A stretch of DNA of 64,000 nt from G965197005 sp965197005. GTDB taxonomy: Bacteria > Pseudomonadota > Gammaproteobacteria > Pseudomonadales > Oceanobacteraceae. Positions 17,492-23,916 of the stretch are shown piece by piece. The position numbers and the translations under genes are program-made. The stretch lies in assembly GCA_965197005.1 (NCBI GenBank), contig OZ239982.1:1922001-1986000 (forward strand), written 5' to 3'. Position 1 is the stretch's first letter; each line of letters begins with the position of its first letter. Under the pieces are notes generated by a model. It did not search any database. It was not told where the DNA came from and saw only the letters and a list, made by a program, of their open reading frames with translations.

Positions 17492-18272
17492 TGCTGGCTT
17501 TTCTTATTAATTTCCACATTCCATATGGGTTTTCAAAAAGTTCATCTCCTATATTCGGCTGATTTCTTTCTTCATTAATTTCAAAAATTGGCGATTCCAT
17601 GTCTGTACTAAATGTCTGTCCTGATTGAATTTCAGGTTTGTCTATAAGTTGGTAATAACCAAAAATAGAAAGCAGATTTACTGATTCTTGGAAATCTTCA
17701 TTGTAAACAATACTGTCTTTAAGTCCTAAGTTGTGCATTCCGCAAGTATAGATTGTTCCTTTTCCGTCACTTATTGAATCCAAGACGTACATTTGATAAA
17801 GGTTCGATTCTTCAAAATCATTCAATAATTCAGTCCAATGCTCTTTAGTAAATGCTTTTCCTGTTGTTTCTACTTTGATTCCAGTTCCGCCAGATTTTAA
17901 TATCGCATTTCCTGCTTCCGCAATTTCTGTAGCAGATTTCAAATCACCAGTTTCTCCTGAGAGATAAACAACAAATTTGTGCTTATCGATTTTTTCTAAA
18001 AATTCTTCTGATACTTGATTTACCATTCCTGCATATTTGAAGCAATCTTTCATTCTGTCATCTCTTTCGCAAACTTCCAATTCAAATCCCTTGTTGGTTT
18101 TTAAATTCAAAAGAACCATTCCAGCAAAAATAAAATCATTTAAATTGTTTTCTACAATTGCAGTTACTATTTCTGTTCTATTATTCCAATTTCCAGGAAT
18201 GCAAAGAATCGTTTTAGGTTTTTTTTCAGCTTGATTAACTAATTTTTCTTTCTTTTTGAAAATGTTGAACAT
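17487..18272 (-). CDS. Cassette protein of unknown function
   Basis: About 261 residues from MFNIFKKKEK at 18272; longer readings run into attC site 4. I do not recognise a sure family. The start, after a lysine-rich tail, reads KTILCIPGNWNNRTEIVTAI, and the pattern GETGDLKSATEIAEAGNAIL follows mid-chain; this looks a little like the DUF4261-type proteins, with low confidence. No signal peptide or membrane segment. The gene is more AT-rich than neighbours and its codon use differs, suggesting separate origin as expected for a cassette. It ends inside attC site 3. Confidence 0.7.
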   Translation of the reverse strand: MFNIFKKKEKLVNQAEKKPKTILCIPGNWNNRTEIVTAIVENNLNDFIFAGMVLLNLKTNKGFELEVCERDDRMKDCFKYAGMVNQVSEEFLEKIDKHKFVVYLSGETGDLKSATEIAEAGNAILKSGGTGIKVETTGKAFTKEHWTELLNDFEESNLYQMYVLDSISDGKGTIYTCGMHNLGLKDSIVYNEDFQESVNLLSIFGYYQLIDKPEIQSGQTFSTDMESPIFEINEERNQPNIGDELFENPYGMWKLIRKASR

Positions 18273-18292
18273 AGTTATGATTTTCAGTTTGC

Positions 18293-18350
18293 AGGTAACT
18301 CCCAAAGCAGCGGCGCGTTTACACATCCGACTGCTTTGGCTTATTACAAC
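18293..18350 (-). repeat. attC site 4
   Basis: Short attC: GGTAACTC at one end and TTATTACAA at the other, with perfect inner arms CCAAAGCAG / CTGCTTTGG. The outer right element has A where most copies have G (TTATTAC instead of TTGTTA). Confidence 0.8.
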
Positions 18351-18577
18351 TATTTTTGCCAAGAAATATTAATTTTTTTATTATTTGATGCACAGTCTCT
18401 TAAGTACAAATTAATTAGGCTTTGATATGGTACGCCTGTATCATCTGCCATACCTTTAAAGTAATCAATAACGTCTTCGCCTAAGCGTATGGTAACGGAT
18501 TTCTTTAATTTTGACGCATATGGGTTTTTACGAGATTTCATGTTTGAAAAATCATACTCTGCTTTCATAGAAATCAC
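18350..18577 (-). CDS. brnA: BrnA-type antitoxin
   Basis: 75 residues. The core KSVTIRLGEDVIDYFKGMAD followed by TGVPYQSLINLYLRDCA is the ribbon-helix-helix domain of BrnA/CopG-type antitoxins. It should bind BrnT and repress the operon promoter. It overlaps the upstream toxin gene by four bases, the usual arrangement. The stop codon is at the edge of attC site 4, so toxin and antitoxin form one cassette. Confidence 0.9.
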   Translation of the reverse strand: MISMKAEYDFSNMKSRKNPYASKLKKSVTIRLGEDVIDYFKGMADDTGVPYQSLINLYLRDCASNNKKINISWQK

Positions 18578-18852
18578 CTTTTATAAAATTTACGTTCTTT
18601 GGCTGTCGCTTTTCGTGCGGAAATTATTCTGATCAATTTACCATCATTACGTTCGCAATGAGATACGATAAGTATGCGGGTTTCAGAGCTCATACCTAGT
18701 AATATAAAGCGATCTTCCTCTGATGAATTACTATCATCGAAGAATTGAATGGCATACTCATCGAAAAATGTAGTTTTAGCTTCTTCGAACGAAATGCCGT
18801 GCTTCTTTAAGTTCGATGTCGCCTTTGACTTGTTCCATTCAAAATCAATCAT
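18574..18852 (-). CDS. brnT: BrnT-type ribonuclease toxin
   Basis: About 92 residues from MIDFEWNKSKATSNLKKHG at 18852; longer readings enter attC site 5. This is the BrnT fold, a RelE-like RNase: FEWNKSKATSNLKKHGISFEEA at the start, and RILIVSHCERNDGKLIRIISARKATAKERKFY at the end (shown in the order seen, with the RIISAR strand diagnostic). All family motifs are kept, so it looks functional. It overlaps brnA by four bases. Confidence 0.9.
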   Translation of the reverse strand: MIDFEWNKSKATSNLKKHGISFEEAKTTFFDEYAIQFFDDSNSSEEDRFILLGMSSETRILIVSHCERNDGKLIRIISARKATAKERKFYKR

Positions 18853-18894
18853 AAATACATTGTATGTACAGTCTGGCAGTTTGTCAATTTTAGT

Positions 18895-18965
18895 TGTAAT
18901 GCCCGCATTTGCGACTGGTTTGTAGCGCAGCGAAAAACCAGTCCGACAACATGTGCTTGTTAGCA
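18895..18965 (-). repeat. attC site 5
   Basis: Imperfect palindrome between TGTAATGCC and GCTTGTTAGC with inner arms ACTGGTTTG / AAACCAGTCC. It separates two BrnTA cassettes of opposite orientation. Confidence 0.75.
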
Positions 18966-19000
18966 CTTGACTTTAATGTATATGGTGGCAATATACAAGC

Positions 19001-19300
19001 ATGATTAATTGGAAGCAAATTACTGGCTTTAACTGGGACGCCGGAAACGAGCGAAAAAGCGAGGAGAAACATGCTGTTAGCCGTTTTGAAGCTGAGCAGG
19101 TTTTTTTTAACGAGCCCTTGCTGATTTTGGCTGACCAAAAACATAGCCAAAACGAAGCGCGATACCACGCGTTGGGAAAAAGCAATGACATTAGATTGTT
19201 GCATATAACTTTTACCCTGCGCGCTGATGATACATTGATTCGCGTCATTTCAGCTCGTGACATGCACCGGAAAGAGAGGAATATTTATGAACAAGGTTAA
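19001..19300 (+). CDS. brnT: BrnT-type toxin, second module
   Basis: 99 residues: FNWDAGNERKSEEKHAVSRFEAEQ, the EPLLILADQKHS segment and RVISARDMHRKERNIYE mark it as BrnT. It differs strongly from the BrnT at 18574. It is encoded on the plus strand, opposite to nearly all other genes of the array. It overlaps the following antitoxin by 14 bases. Confidence 0.88.
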   Translation: MINWKQITGFNWDAGNERKSEEKHAVSRFEAEQVFFNEPLLILADQKHSQNEARYHALGKSNDIRLLHITFTLRADDTLIRVISARDMHRKERNIYEQG

Positions 19301-19559
19301 AACCATACCTAGATTTAAGAGTGAAACTGAAGAGCGAGCTTTTTGGGAAAAGCATGACTCTAGTGAATACATTGATTGGACTCAGGCTCAATCTGTTGCG
19401 ATACCCAATTTAAAGCCTTCCACAAAAACCATTTCCCTCAGGTTGCCAGAAGGTTTATTGGACAGTATTAAGATCGAAGCCAATAAACGCGACATGCCTT
19501 ATCAATCTCTTATCAAGGTCTGGCTCGCTGATGATGTAAAACAGAACCGCAGTGTCTGA
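19287..19559 (+). CDS. brnA: BrnA/CopG-type antitoxin, second module
   Basis: 90 residues from MNKVKTIPRFKSE at 19287, with GAAAGAGAGG before it. An N-terminal toxin-binding part (EERAFWEKHDSSEYIDW) is followed by a ribbon-helix-helix domain: KTISLRLPEGLLDSIKIEAN then KRDMPYQSLIKVWLADDV. It completes the plus-strand toxin-antitoxin pair. The cassette ends against attC site 6, which lies at its 3' side; attC site 5 lies on its 5' side. Confidence 0.88.
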   Translation: MNKVKTIPRFKSETEERAFWEKHDSSEYIDWTQAQSVAIPNLKPSTKTISLRLPEGLLDSIKIEANKRDMPYQSLIKVWLADDVKQNRSV

Positions 19560-19564
19560 TGGAG

Positions 19565-19632
19565 TGCTAACGCAAAGCTAACCCGCACGATGAAGCGCAG
19601 CGTAAGCGTGTTGGGTTGTGCGATTTGTTATG
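19565..19632 (-). repeat. attC site 6
   Basis: Nearly identical to attC site 10: GCTAACGCAAAGCTAACCC at one end, TTGGGTTGTGCG then TTGTTATG at the other. It belongs to repeated cassette copy B on its right. Confidence 0.85.
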
Positions 19633-20020
19633 ATTTTGAGCATGTTAGTACCCCACTTAATTTAAAGGTGCCAATGAATGATATTGCTTGGTAATTTACC
19701 GCTATTTGGCACAATAAACAAGCCAATACCCTGTTGCCAGATTATACGCAAACGCCAATGCTGGTTGATGAGAGTTTTGCGTATAAGCTATTTATGCACC
19801 CGCTTTGCCAAATGGAACATAATTTTTAAACCATTATTTTGAAAGATAAAAAAGAATGCCGCATTGATTGACTGGCTGGTTATTGATTTGGCTGTTAAAT
19901 ATAAGGTGATTTATGCTAAAAAACCGATTTACGCATTCCCTGCCCTTGCACAATTTTTTTTATTCAGCCACGCTTAGGTGCTTGGTTTTGCAAAGGGTAA
20001 AATAAAAAACCACCAAACCC
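19565..20020 (-). repeat. Repeated decayed cassette, copy B
   Basis: 456 bp, body plus attC site 6. Copies at 21581-22036 and 22697-23155 are nearly identical throughout. On the plus strand the body has traces of a gene: MNDIAW, a stop, then FTAIWHNKQANTLLPDYTQ in one frame, and later DWLVIDLAVKYKVIYAKKP in another frame. Stops and frameshifts break it in every copy. No intact minus-strand gene is visible. It carries no other gene in this 400-bp gap. Confidence 0.8.
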
Positions 20021-20073
20021 CATAACGCCTCAGTCAGCCGCCGCGTTAGCGGTCGGCTGGACTGGTTTGTTAT
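20020..20073 (-). repeat. attC site 7
   Basis: Short attC, CATAACGCC to TTTGTTATC, with arms CAGTCAGCCGCCGC / GCGGTCGGCTGGACTGG. The gene to its right reads into it, giving the C-terminal residues KPVQPTANAAAD that are often seen when cassette genes end inside attC sites. Confidence 0.9.
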
Positions 20074-20638
20074 CTCGTTTGTTAATTTCAGCACCCAATT
20101 CGCCATACTTTACACAAGTAGGTTTCAATTCCAACAAACTAGACAATGTGATTGTTTGTTGTTCTGGCACTTTTTCATTTAGCACGGATGTCGAAAGAAT
20201 ATAAAAGTCCCATTGCTCTAGATTCAACGGATTTACTGACGGCATATCTTTGTGTGCGAGAACACAAAAGACATAAATATCTGCTTTCCTAAATTTCTCT
20301 GCATTTCTTGCTTGTGATGTTCCAGTAGGCTGAATACCAAAAGAAATTTTGGAAAGCTTATTTTGTTGCCAACTTTGCAAGTAAGATGATGACTTAACTT
20401 CTATTTTTAACCCATTTGAGGCTACAACATCAAATTCATCCCACTCTTCTCTGAGACTTGATAGAGCATCAATGCTAGAAGCCACAATAAATTCCGCTAA
20501 TTTTCCGCGAAGCGCATTTCCTAGCAGGTCAGAACTTGACCACTGCCAGAAAGACAGAACATCAAAAGCTAGTTTTGAGCCTTCATAAGTAAAAGGTTCA
20601 TTGCCTTTTTTCAATTTTGCGTCTGTTGCGTTTATCAC
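20030..20638 (-). CDS. Cassette protein with PD-(D/E)xK nuclease-like motif
   Basis: About 202 residues. I chose the GTG at 20638 because GAAAGGAG lies nine bases before it; the longer reading to 20713 starts inside attC site 8. The middle has a pattern like the PD-(D/E)xK nuclease core: GKLAEFIVASSIDAL, then EWDEFDVVASNGLKIEVKSSSYLQ, where D and the E-x-K pair could bind metal. This suggests a restriction-type or repair-type nuclease fold, but no methylase or partner is present. The C-terminus is encoded by attC site 7. Function is open. Confidence 0.65.
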   Translation of the reverse strand: MINATDAKLKKGNEPFTYEGSKLAFDVLSFWQWSSSDLLGNALRGKLAEFIVASSIDALSSLREEWDEFDVVASNGLKIEVKSSSYLQSWQQNKLSKISFGIQPTGTSQARNAEKFRKADIYVFCVLAHKDMPSVNPLNLEQWDFYILSTSVLNEKVPEQQTITLSSLLELKPTCVKYGELGAEINKRDNKPVQPTANAAAD

Positions 20639-20657
20639 TCTGTACGACTCCTTTCGA

Positions 20658-20747
20658 GATAACACCTTGCACACGGGCTGACGAACTGCGTAGCAGTTTG
20701 GCAGTCCGAGCACGTTTGCGTGCGGTCGTGCTGCAACTTGTTATACG
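20658..20747 (-). repeat. attC site 8
   Basis: GATAACACCTTGCACACGGGC at one end and GCAACTTGTTATAC at the other, with inner hairpins CTGCGTAGCAG and GCACGTTTGCGTGC. Total about 90 bp. Confidence 0.8.
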
Positions 20748-21097
20748 CCACAGTCAAGACCTGTTAATAATTTCCAGCCACCTGCACTACGCCAAATAGT
20801 GACCTCTGTTGATTTGAGTTTGATAAAGTTGACGTGGAGTGTTTTGGCTAGCTCGCTGTTTAAATAAACCGAAACAGTATGCACTTTATCTGTTGGTAGT
20901 TGAGATTTTAATGGCACAGGTCTTGTATAAGGTTTGTTAAAGTAAAACTTTTGTTGATCATTAATTGTTAAATAGAGTTTGTCGCTATGTTCGATAGCAA
21001 GCTTAGATTCATTTTTTCCTAAACAAATGGTTCTATCATTAAGTGCATGAGCATTAGTGATGAATGTGATTAGTGCAATAGTTACTATTTTTCTCAT
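20741..21097 (-). CDS. Small secreted cassette protein, unknown
   Basis: 118 residues with a signal peptide (about 1-18, cut after NAHA). The mature part has two cysteines (C26, C116) that could form one disulfide bond. No family is recognised. Its stop codon is at the edge of attC site 8 and attC site 9 lies just upstream, so it is a single-gene cassette. Location should be the periplasm or outside the cell. Confidence 0.7.
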   Translation of the reverse strand: MRKIVTIALITFITNAHALNDRTICLGKNESKLAIEHSDKLYLTINDQQKFYFNKPYTRPVPLKSQLPTDKVHTVSVYLNSELAKTLHVNFIKLKSTEVTIWRSAGGWKLLTGLDCGV

Positions 21098-21108
21098 ACA
21101 ATTCCATG

Positions 21109-21190
21109 CGTATAACGCCGCAATAAAAGGCGAGCGTTAGCGAGTCCAGCCCGAGCTTTTTGCGGGCGATTTTTAATTGCCTTGTTATAC
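21109..21190 (-). repeat. attC site 9
   Basis: GTATAACGCCGCAATAAAAGGC to GCCTTGTTATAC, with inner arms GAGCGTTAGCGAG and CCCGAGCTTTTTGCGGGC. Confidence 0.85.
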
Positions 21191-21574
21191 ACTTAACTTA
21201 CCCATACCAAAAGTAATATCCTCACAGATTATGTCGTAGATTTCATCATAGAACATAACTTGGAAATGCTTACATTTACCCAAATGACTTGAGATATATG
21301 AATTTAACCATTTGGAATTTAAAATCTCGTGAATTGCCGCGCTCGTTTTTCCATTAGCTACTTGGGCACCATGAACTTCATCACCTGCCATTGAATAAAC
21401 CTGCATACCCGAAAATCTGAGGTGCTTTATATTTTTCTCATCGTAAGTGTCTTCTGGGTTGTAGTACTCAAAACCGACAAGAGTTACTCCATTATTTTTC
21501 CATACAACCTTCTGAAGCTCGGGGCCTCTTCCGTCATGATGGAACTCTTTTTCATAAACTGGCTTGATTTTCAT
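21185..21574 (-). CDS. Cassette protein of unknown function
   Basis: About 129 residues from MKIKPVYEKEF at 21574; the longer reading starts inside attC site 10. It has no signal peptide or membrane segment. It is mixed alpha/beta by composition (GVTLVGFEYYNPEDTYDEKN, HFQVMFYDEIYDIICEDITF). Size and acidic character are like many small immunity-type proteins of cassettes, but no family can be named. Confidence 0.65.
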   Translation of the reverse strand: MKIKPVYEKEFHHDGRGPELQKVVWKNNGVTLVGFEYYNPEDTYDEKNIKHLRFSGMQVYSMAGDEVHGAQVANGKTSAAIHEILNSKWLNSYISSHLGKCKHFQVMFYDEIYDIICEDITFGMGKLSV

Positions 21575-21580
21575 ATTTGT

Positions 21581-21648
21581 GTATAACGCAAAACTAACCC
21601 GCACGATGAAGCGCAGCGTAAGCGTGTTGGGTTGTGCGATTTGTTATG
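21581..21648 (-). repeat. attC site 10
   Basis: Nearly identical to attC site 6 (GTATAACGCAAAACTAACCC to TTGTTATG). It is the attC of repeated cassette copy C. Confidence 0.85.
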
Positions 21649-22036
21649 ATTTTGAGCATGTTAGTGCCCCACTTAATTTAAAGGTGCAAATGAATGATAT
21701 TGCTTGGTAATTTACCGCTATTTGGCACAATAAACAAGCCAATATCCTGTTGCCAGATTATACGCAAACGCCGATGCTGGTTGATGATGAGAGTTTTGCG
21801 TATAAGCTATTTATGCACCCGCTTTGCCAAATGGAACATAATTTTTAAACCATTATTTTGAAAGATAAAAAAGAATGCCGCATTGATTGACTGGCTGGTT
21901 ATTGATTTGGCTGTTAAATATAAGGTGATTTATGCTAAAAAACCGATTTACGCATTCCCTGCCCCTGCACCGTTTTTTATTCAGCTAGGCTTAGCTGCTT
22001 GATTTTGCACAGGCTAAAATAAAAAACCACCAAACC
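21581..22036 (-). repeat. Repeated decayed cassette, copy C
   Basis: 456 bp, same body as copy B with a few changes (for example three extra bases GAT in VDDESF and a different right end). The plus-strand remnant IDLAVKYKVIYAKKPIYAF and PAPAPFFIQL can be read here. No intact gene lies in this stretch. Confidence 0.8.
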
Positions 22037-22096
22037 CCATAACGCCTCAAACACCGGCGCAGCTTTGCTGCGTCCGAGTGCTTTGACTTGTTAACT
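22037..22096 (-). repeat. attC site 11
   Basis: CATAACGCCTCAAACACC to GAGTGCTTTGACTTGTTAAC with inner arms GGCGCAGC / GCTGCGTCC around TTT. Very like attC site 1. Unpaired bases in the arms are as expected for folded attC. Confidence 0.92.
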
Positions 22097-22411
22097 GCTA
22101 AGGGTGGCACGATCTTTAAGAATGAAATTTCGCAGAACTCGCTCACTGCGCATGACATAAATTATGATTATTTTAGTACCTTCTATCCGATAGAGGACTC
22201 TGCAAGGCTCGACAACAACCTCACGATAAATTGAATTTTTCGGCAATTCTGGAACTTCTCTTCCAGATTTAGGATGATCTTTAAGCTGGTCAACTCGCTT
22301 AAAGACAGCTTGAACTAATCGCTGTGCTGCCTGAAAATTATTGATTGCTATATATTCGGCAATTTCATCCATCTCGTTTAGAGCTGGCTCAGTCCATACT
22401 ACTTGAGCCAT
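22091..22411 (-). CDS. ParE/RelE-family toxin
   Basis: 106 residues. The ParE-type pattern is clear: VVWTEPALNEMDEIAEYIA at the start, RVDQLKDHPKSGREVPEL in the middle and REVVVEPCRVLYRIEGTKIII then YVMRSERVL near the end. ParE proteins poison DNA gyrase and RelE proteins cut mRNA; the sequence resembles ParE more but does not decide the target. It overlaps its antitoxin gene by 13 bases. Confidence 0.88.
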   Translation of the reverse strand: MAQVVWTEPALNEMDEIAEYIAINNFQAAQRLVQAVFKRVDQLKDHPKSGREVPELPKNSIYREVVVEPCRVLYRIEGTKIIIIYVMRSERVLRNFILKDRATLSS

Positions 22412-22656
22412 TTTCTCATGCGTTCTTTTGCCTTGGAGTGAGAAACAACGCGACCTTCTAAGAAGGCTGCTTCACCACGAGCTAAACCCTCTAGAATAGC
22501 CATGCGATCTTGCATCATTTCATAATCTTCAACATCAACCAAATAAGCAGAAGGCTGTCCATGCTCGGTAATCAGAATAGGTTCTTTGGATGAACGCAAA
22601 TCCGAGAGTATTCTCGTAGCTTGACGCTTCAACGTTGTGACAAGTTCTGTTTTCAT
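22399..22656 (-). CDS. Phd/YefM-family antitoxin
   Basis: 85 residues. The N-terminal DNA-binding domain reads TTLKRQATRILSDLRSSKEP, then ITEHGQPSAYLVDVEDYEMM, the hallmark of Phd/YefM proteins; the C-terminal helix (HSKAKERMRKWLK) should wrap the toxin. Toxin and antitoxin form one cassette ending at attC site 11. Pairing of a YefM-type antitoxin with a ParE-type toxin is common. Confidence 0.9.
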   Translation of the reverse strand: MKTELVTTLKRQATRILSDLRSSKEPILITEHGQPSAYLVDVEDYEMMQDRMAILEGLARGEAAFLEGRVVSHSKAKERMRKWLK

Positions 22657-22696
22657 GCAGGTGATACTATTCTATCACTTTACGGATTGCAATAGG

Positions 22697-22766
22697 CAGT
22701 TAACGCAAAGCTAACCCGCGCGCTGGAGCGCAGCGGAAGCGTGTCGGGTTGTGCGATTTGTTATGG
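22697..22766 (-). repeat. attC site 12
   Basis: GTTAACGCAAAGCTAACCC to GGGTTGTGCGATTTGTTATG; the same type as sites 6 and 10 with a different tip (CGCGCTGGAGCGCAGCG). attC of repeated cassette copy D. Confidence 0.85.
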
Positions 22767-23155
22767 TTTTTGAGCATTTTAGTGCCCCACTTAATTTAAA
22801 AAAGCCAATGAATGATATTGCTTGGTAATTTACCGCTATTTGGCACAATAAACAAGCCAACATCCTGTTGCCAGATTATACGCAAACGCCGATGCTGATT
22901 GATGATGAGAGTTTTGCGTATAAGCTATTTATGCACCCGCTTTGCCAAATGGAACATAATTTTTAAACCATTGTTCCGAAAGATAAAAAAGAATGCAGCA
23001 TTTATTGACTGGCAGGTTATTGATTTGGCTGTTAAATATAAGGTGATTTATGCTAAAAAAACCGATTTACGCATTCCCTGCCCCTGCACCGTTTTTTATT
23101 CAGCCACGTTTAAATGCTTGGTTTTGCACAGGGTAAAATAAAAAACCACTAAACC
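22697..23155 (-). repeat. Repeated decayed cassette, copy D
   Basis: 459 bp, third full copy. The longest plus-strand open stretch in it (22899-23141) is a mix of frames: the true-looking segment NAAFIDWQVIDLAVKYKVIYAKK is kept, but one extra A in the run after it shifts the frame compared with copies B and C. I therefore treat it as a remnant, not a gene. Confidence 0.8.
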
Positions 23156-23214
23156 CCATAACGCCTTGCTAAAGGGCGCGCGGTAGCGCGTCCATTTTGA
23201 GCAACTTGTTATGT
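23156..23214 (-). repeat. attC site 13
   Basis: CATAACGCCTTGCTAAAGGGCGCGC to CATTTTGAGCAACTTGTTATG with tip GCGCGCGGTAGCGCG. Rightmost attC found. Confidence 0.85.
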
Positions 23215-23217
23215 GTT

Positions 23218-23547
23218 TTATTCTTCATAAATATCTATAACGTGACAAGGCATAAAATTTACAGTTTGGCCATGAAAAATACAATCACTACTAGAGGGGT
23301 CATTATCTAACGTTCCTGAATAAAACGGTGGTTTTATATCAGTAATTTGTACCCACATCCGCTCAACCGAAACATCATCTGAACCCTTTGTTTCTTCCAT
23401 TCGAAAGATGAGCTTGACCAGATCACCTATTCTTAATGTTTCACGTTTTTCCTTTTCAGGTATCCAAAATGAATCAGGGTGCTCTCGATAAATATCTTCA
23501 CCGTTATCTAATTCATAGCTGTCTTTTTCATATGTGGGTAATTCCAT
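23218..23547 (-). CDS. DUF2314-like cassette protein
   Basis: 109 residues, acidic, soluble. The segment ERMWVQITDI followed by YSGTLDNDPSS and FHGQTVNFMPCHVIDI matches the pattern I know for DUF2314-type proteins (a small beta-rich domain common next to immunity genes). Function is unknown. It is the rightmost gene of the array and would be the cassette nearest an attI site if the array is read leftward. Confidence 0.7.
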   Translation of the reverse strand: MELPTYEKDSYELDNGEDIYREHPDSFWIPEKEKRETLRIGDLVKLIFRMEETKGSDDVSVERMWVQITDIKPPFYSGTLDNDPSSSDCIFHGQTVNFMPCHVIDIYEE

Positions 23548-23680
23548 TTTTTGTCTTTCCTAATTACATATAACAATATAATTAACATAACCTAAGATTA
23601 CATAGTACCACCCTAACCCCCTAATTCAAGCAGAAGAACAAACAAAAAGCCTTGAAAAGGTATAAGTTCAACTGCAAAAG
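23548..23680. other. Right edge of the cassette island, no gene
   Basis: AT-rich DNA between the last cassette gene and the right direct repeat. Direct search by eye shows no integrase, no clear attI and no further attC. TATAACAATATAATTAACATAACC has two TAAC elements and could be an eroded recombination site, but this is weak. Confidence 0.4.
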
Positions 23681-23916
23681 TGACAAAAGGTTTTAAGTTA
23701 CACAATATAGATATTACTCCAGTATTTATATTTGTAAAAAATATTTACCTATCAAAGACATACAAACAATTTAGGCATGCTAACCTTAACTAAAGAATAC
23801 TAAACAGTTGTTTTATGCTTCTGCTTAGGGTGCTTATTTTTAAATAATTAGGATATGCTATGACTCACTCTATACGCTTTAAAATCATGCTTTATATTGC
23901 GCTTTGTATCTGTTTA
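23681..23916 (+). repeat. Right direct repeat bordering the cassette island
   Basis: Copy of 15491-15718, about one fifth of bases different. It still contains the end of a ycaO-like frame (VLSYTI then stop) directly upstream of the intact chemoreceptor, although ycaO itself is 8 kb to the left. Confidence 0.85.

Noticed and set aside
22899..23141. Open frame of 80 codons in repeated cassette copy D
   Set aside because: It mixes two frames of the same ruined gene seen in copies B and C; the downstream part is shifted by an extra A. Treated as a remnant.
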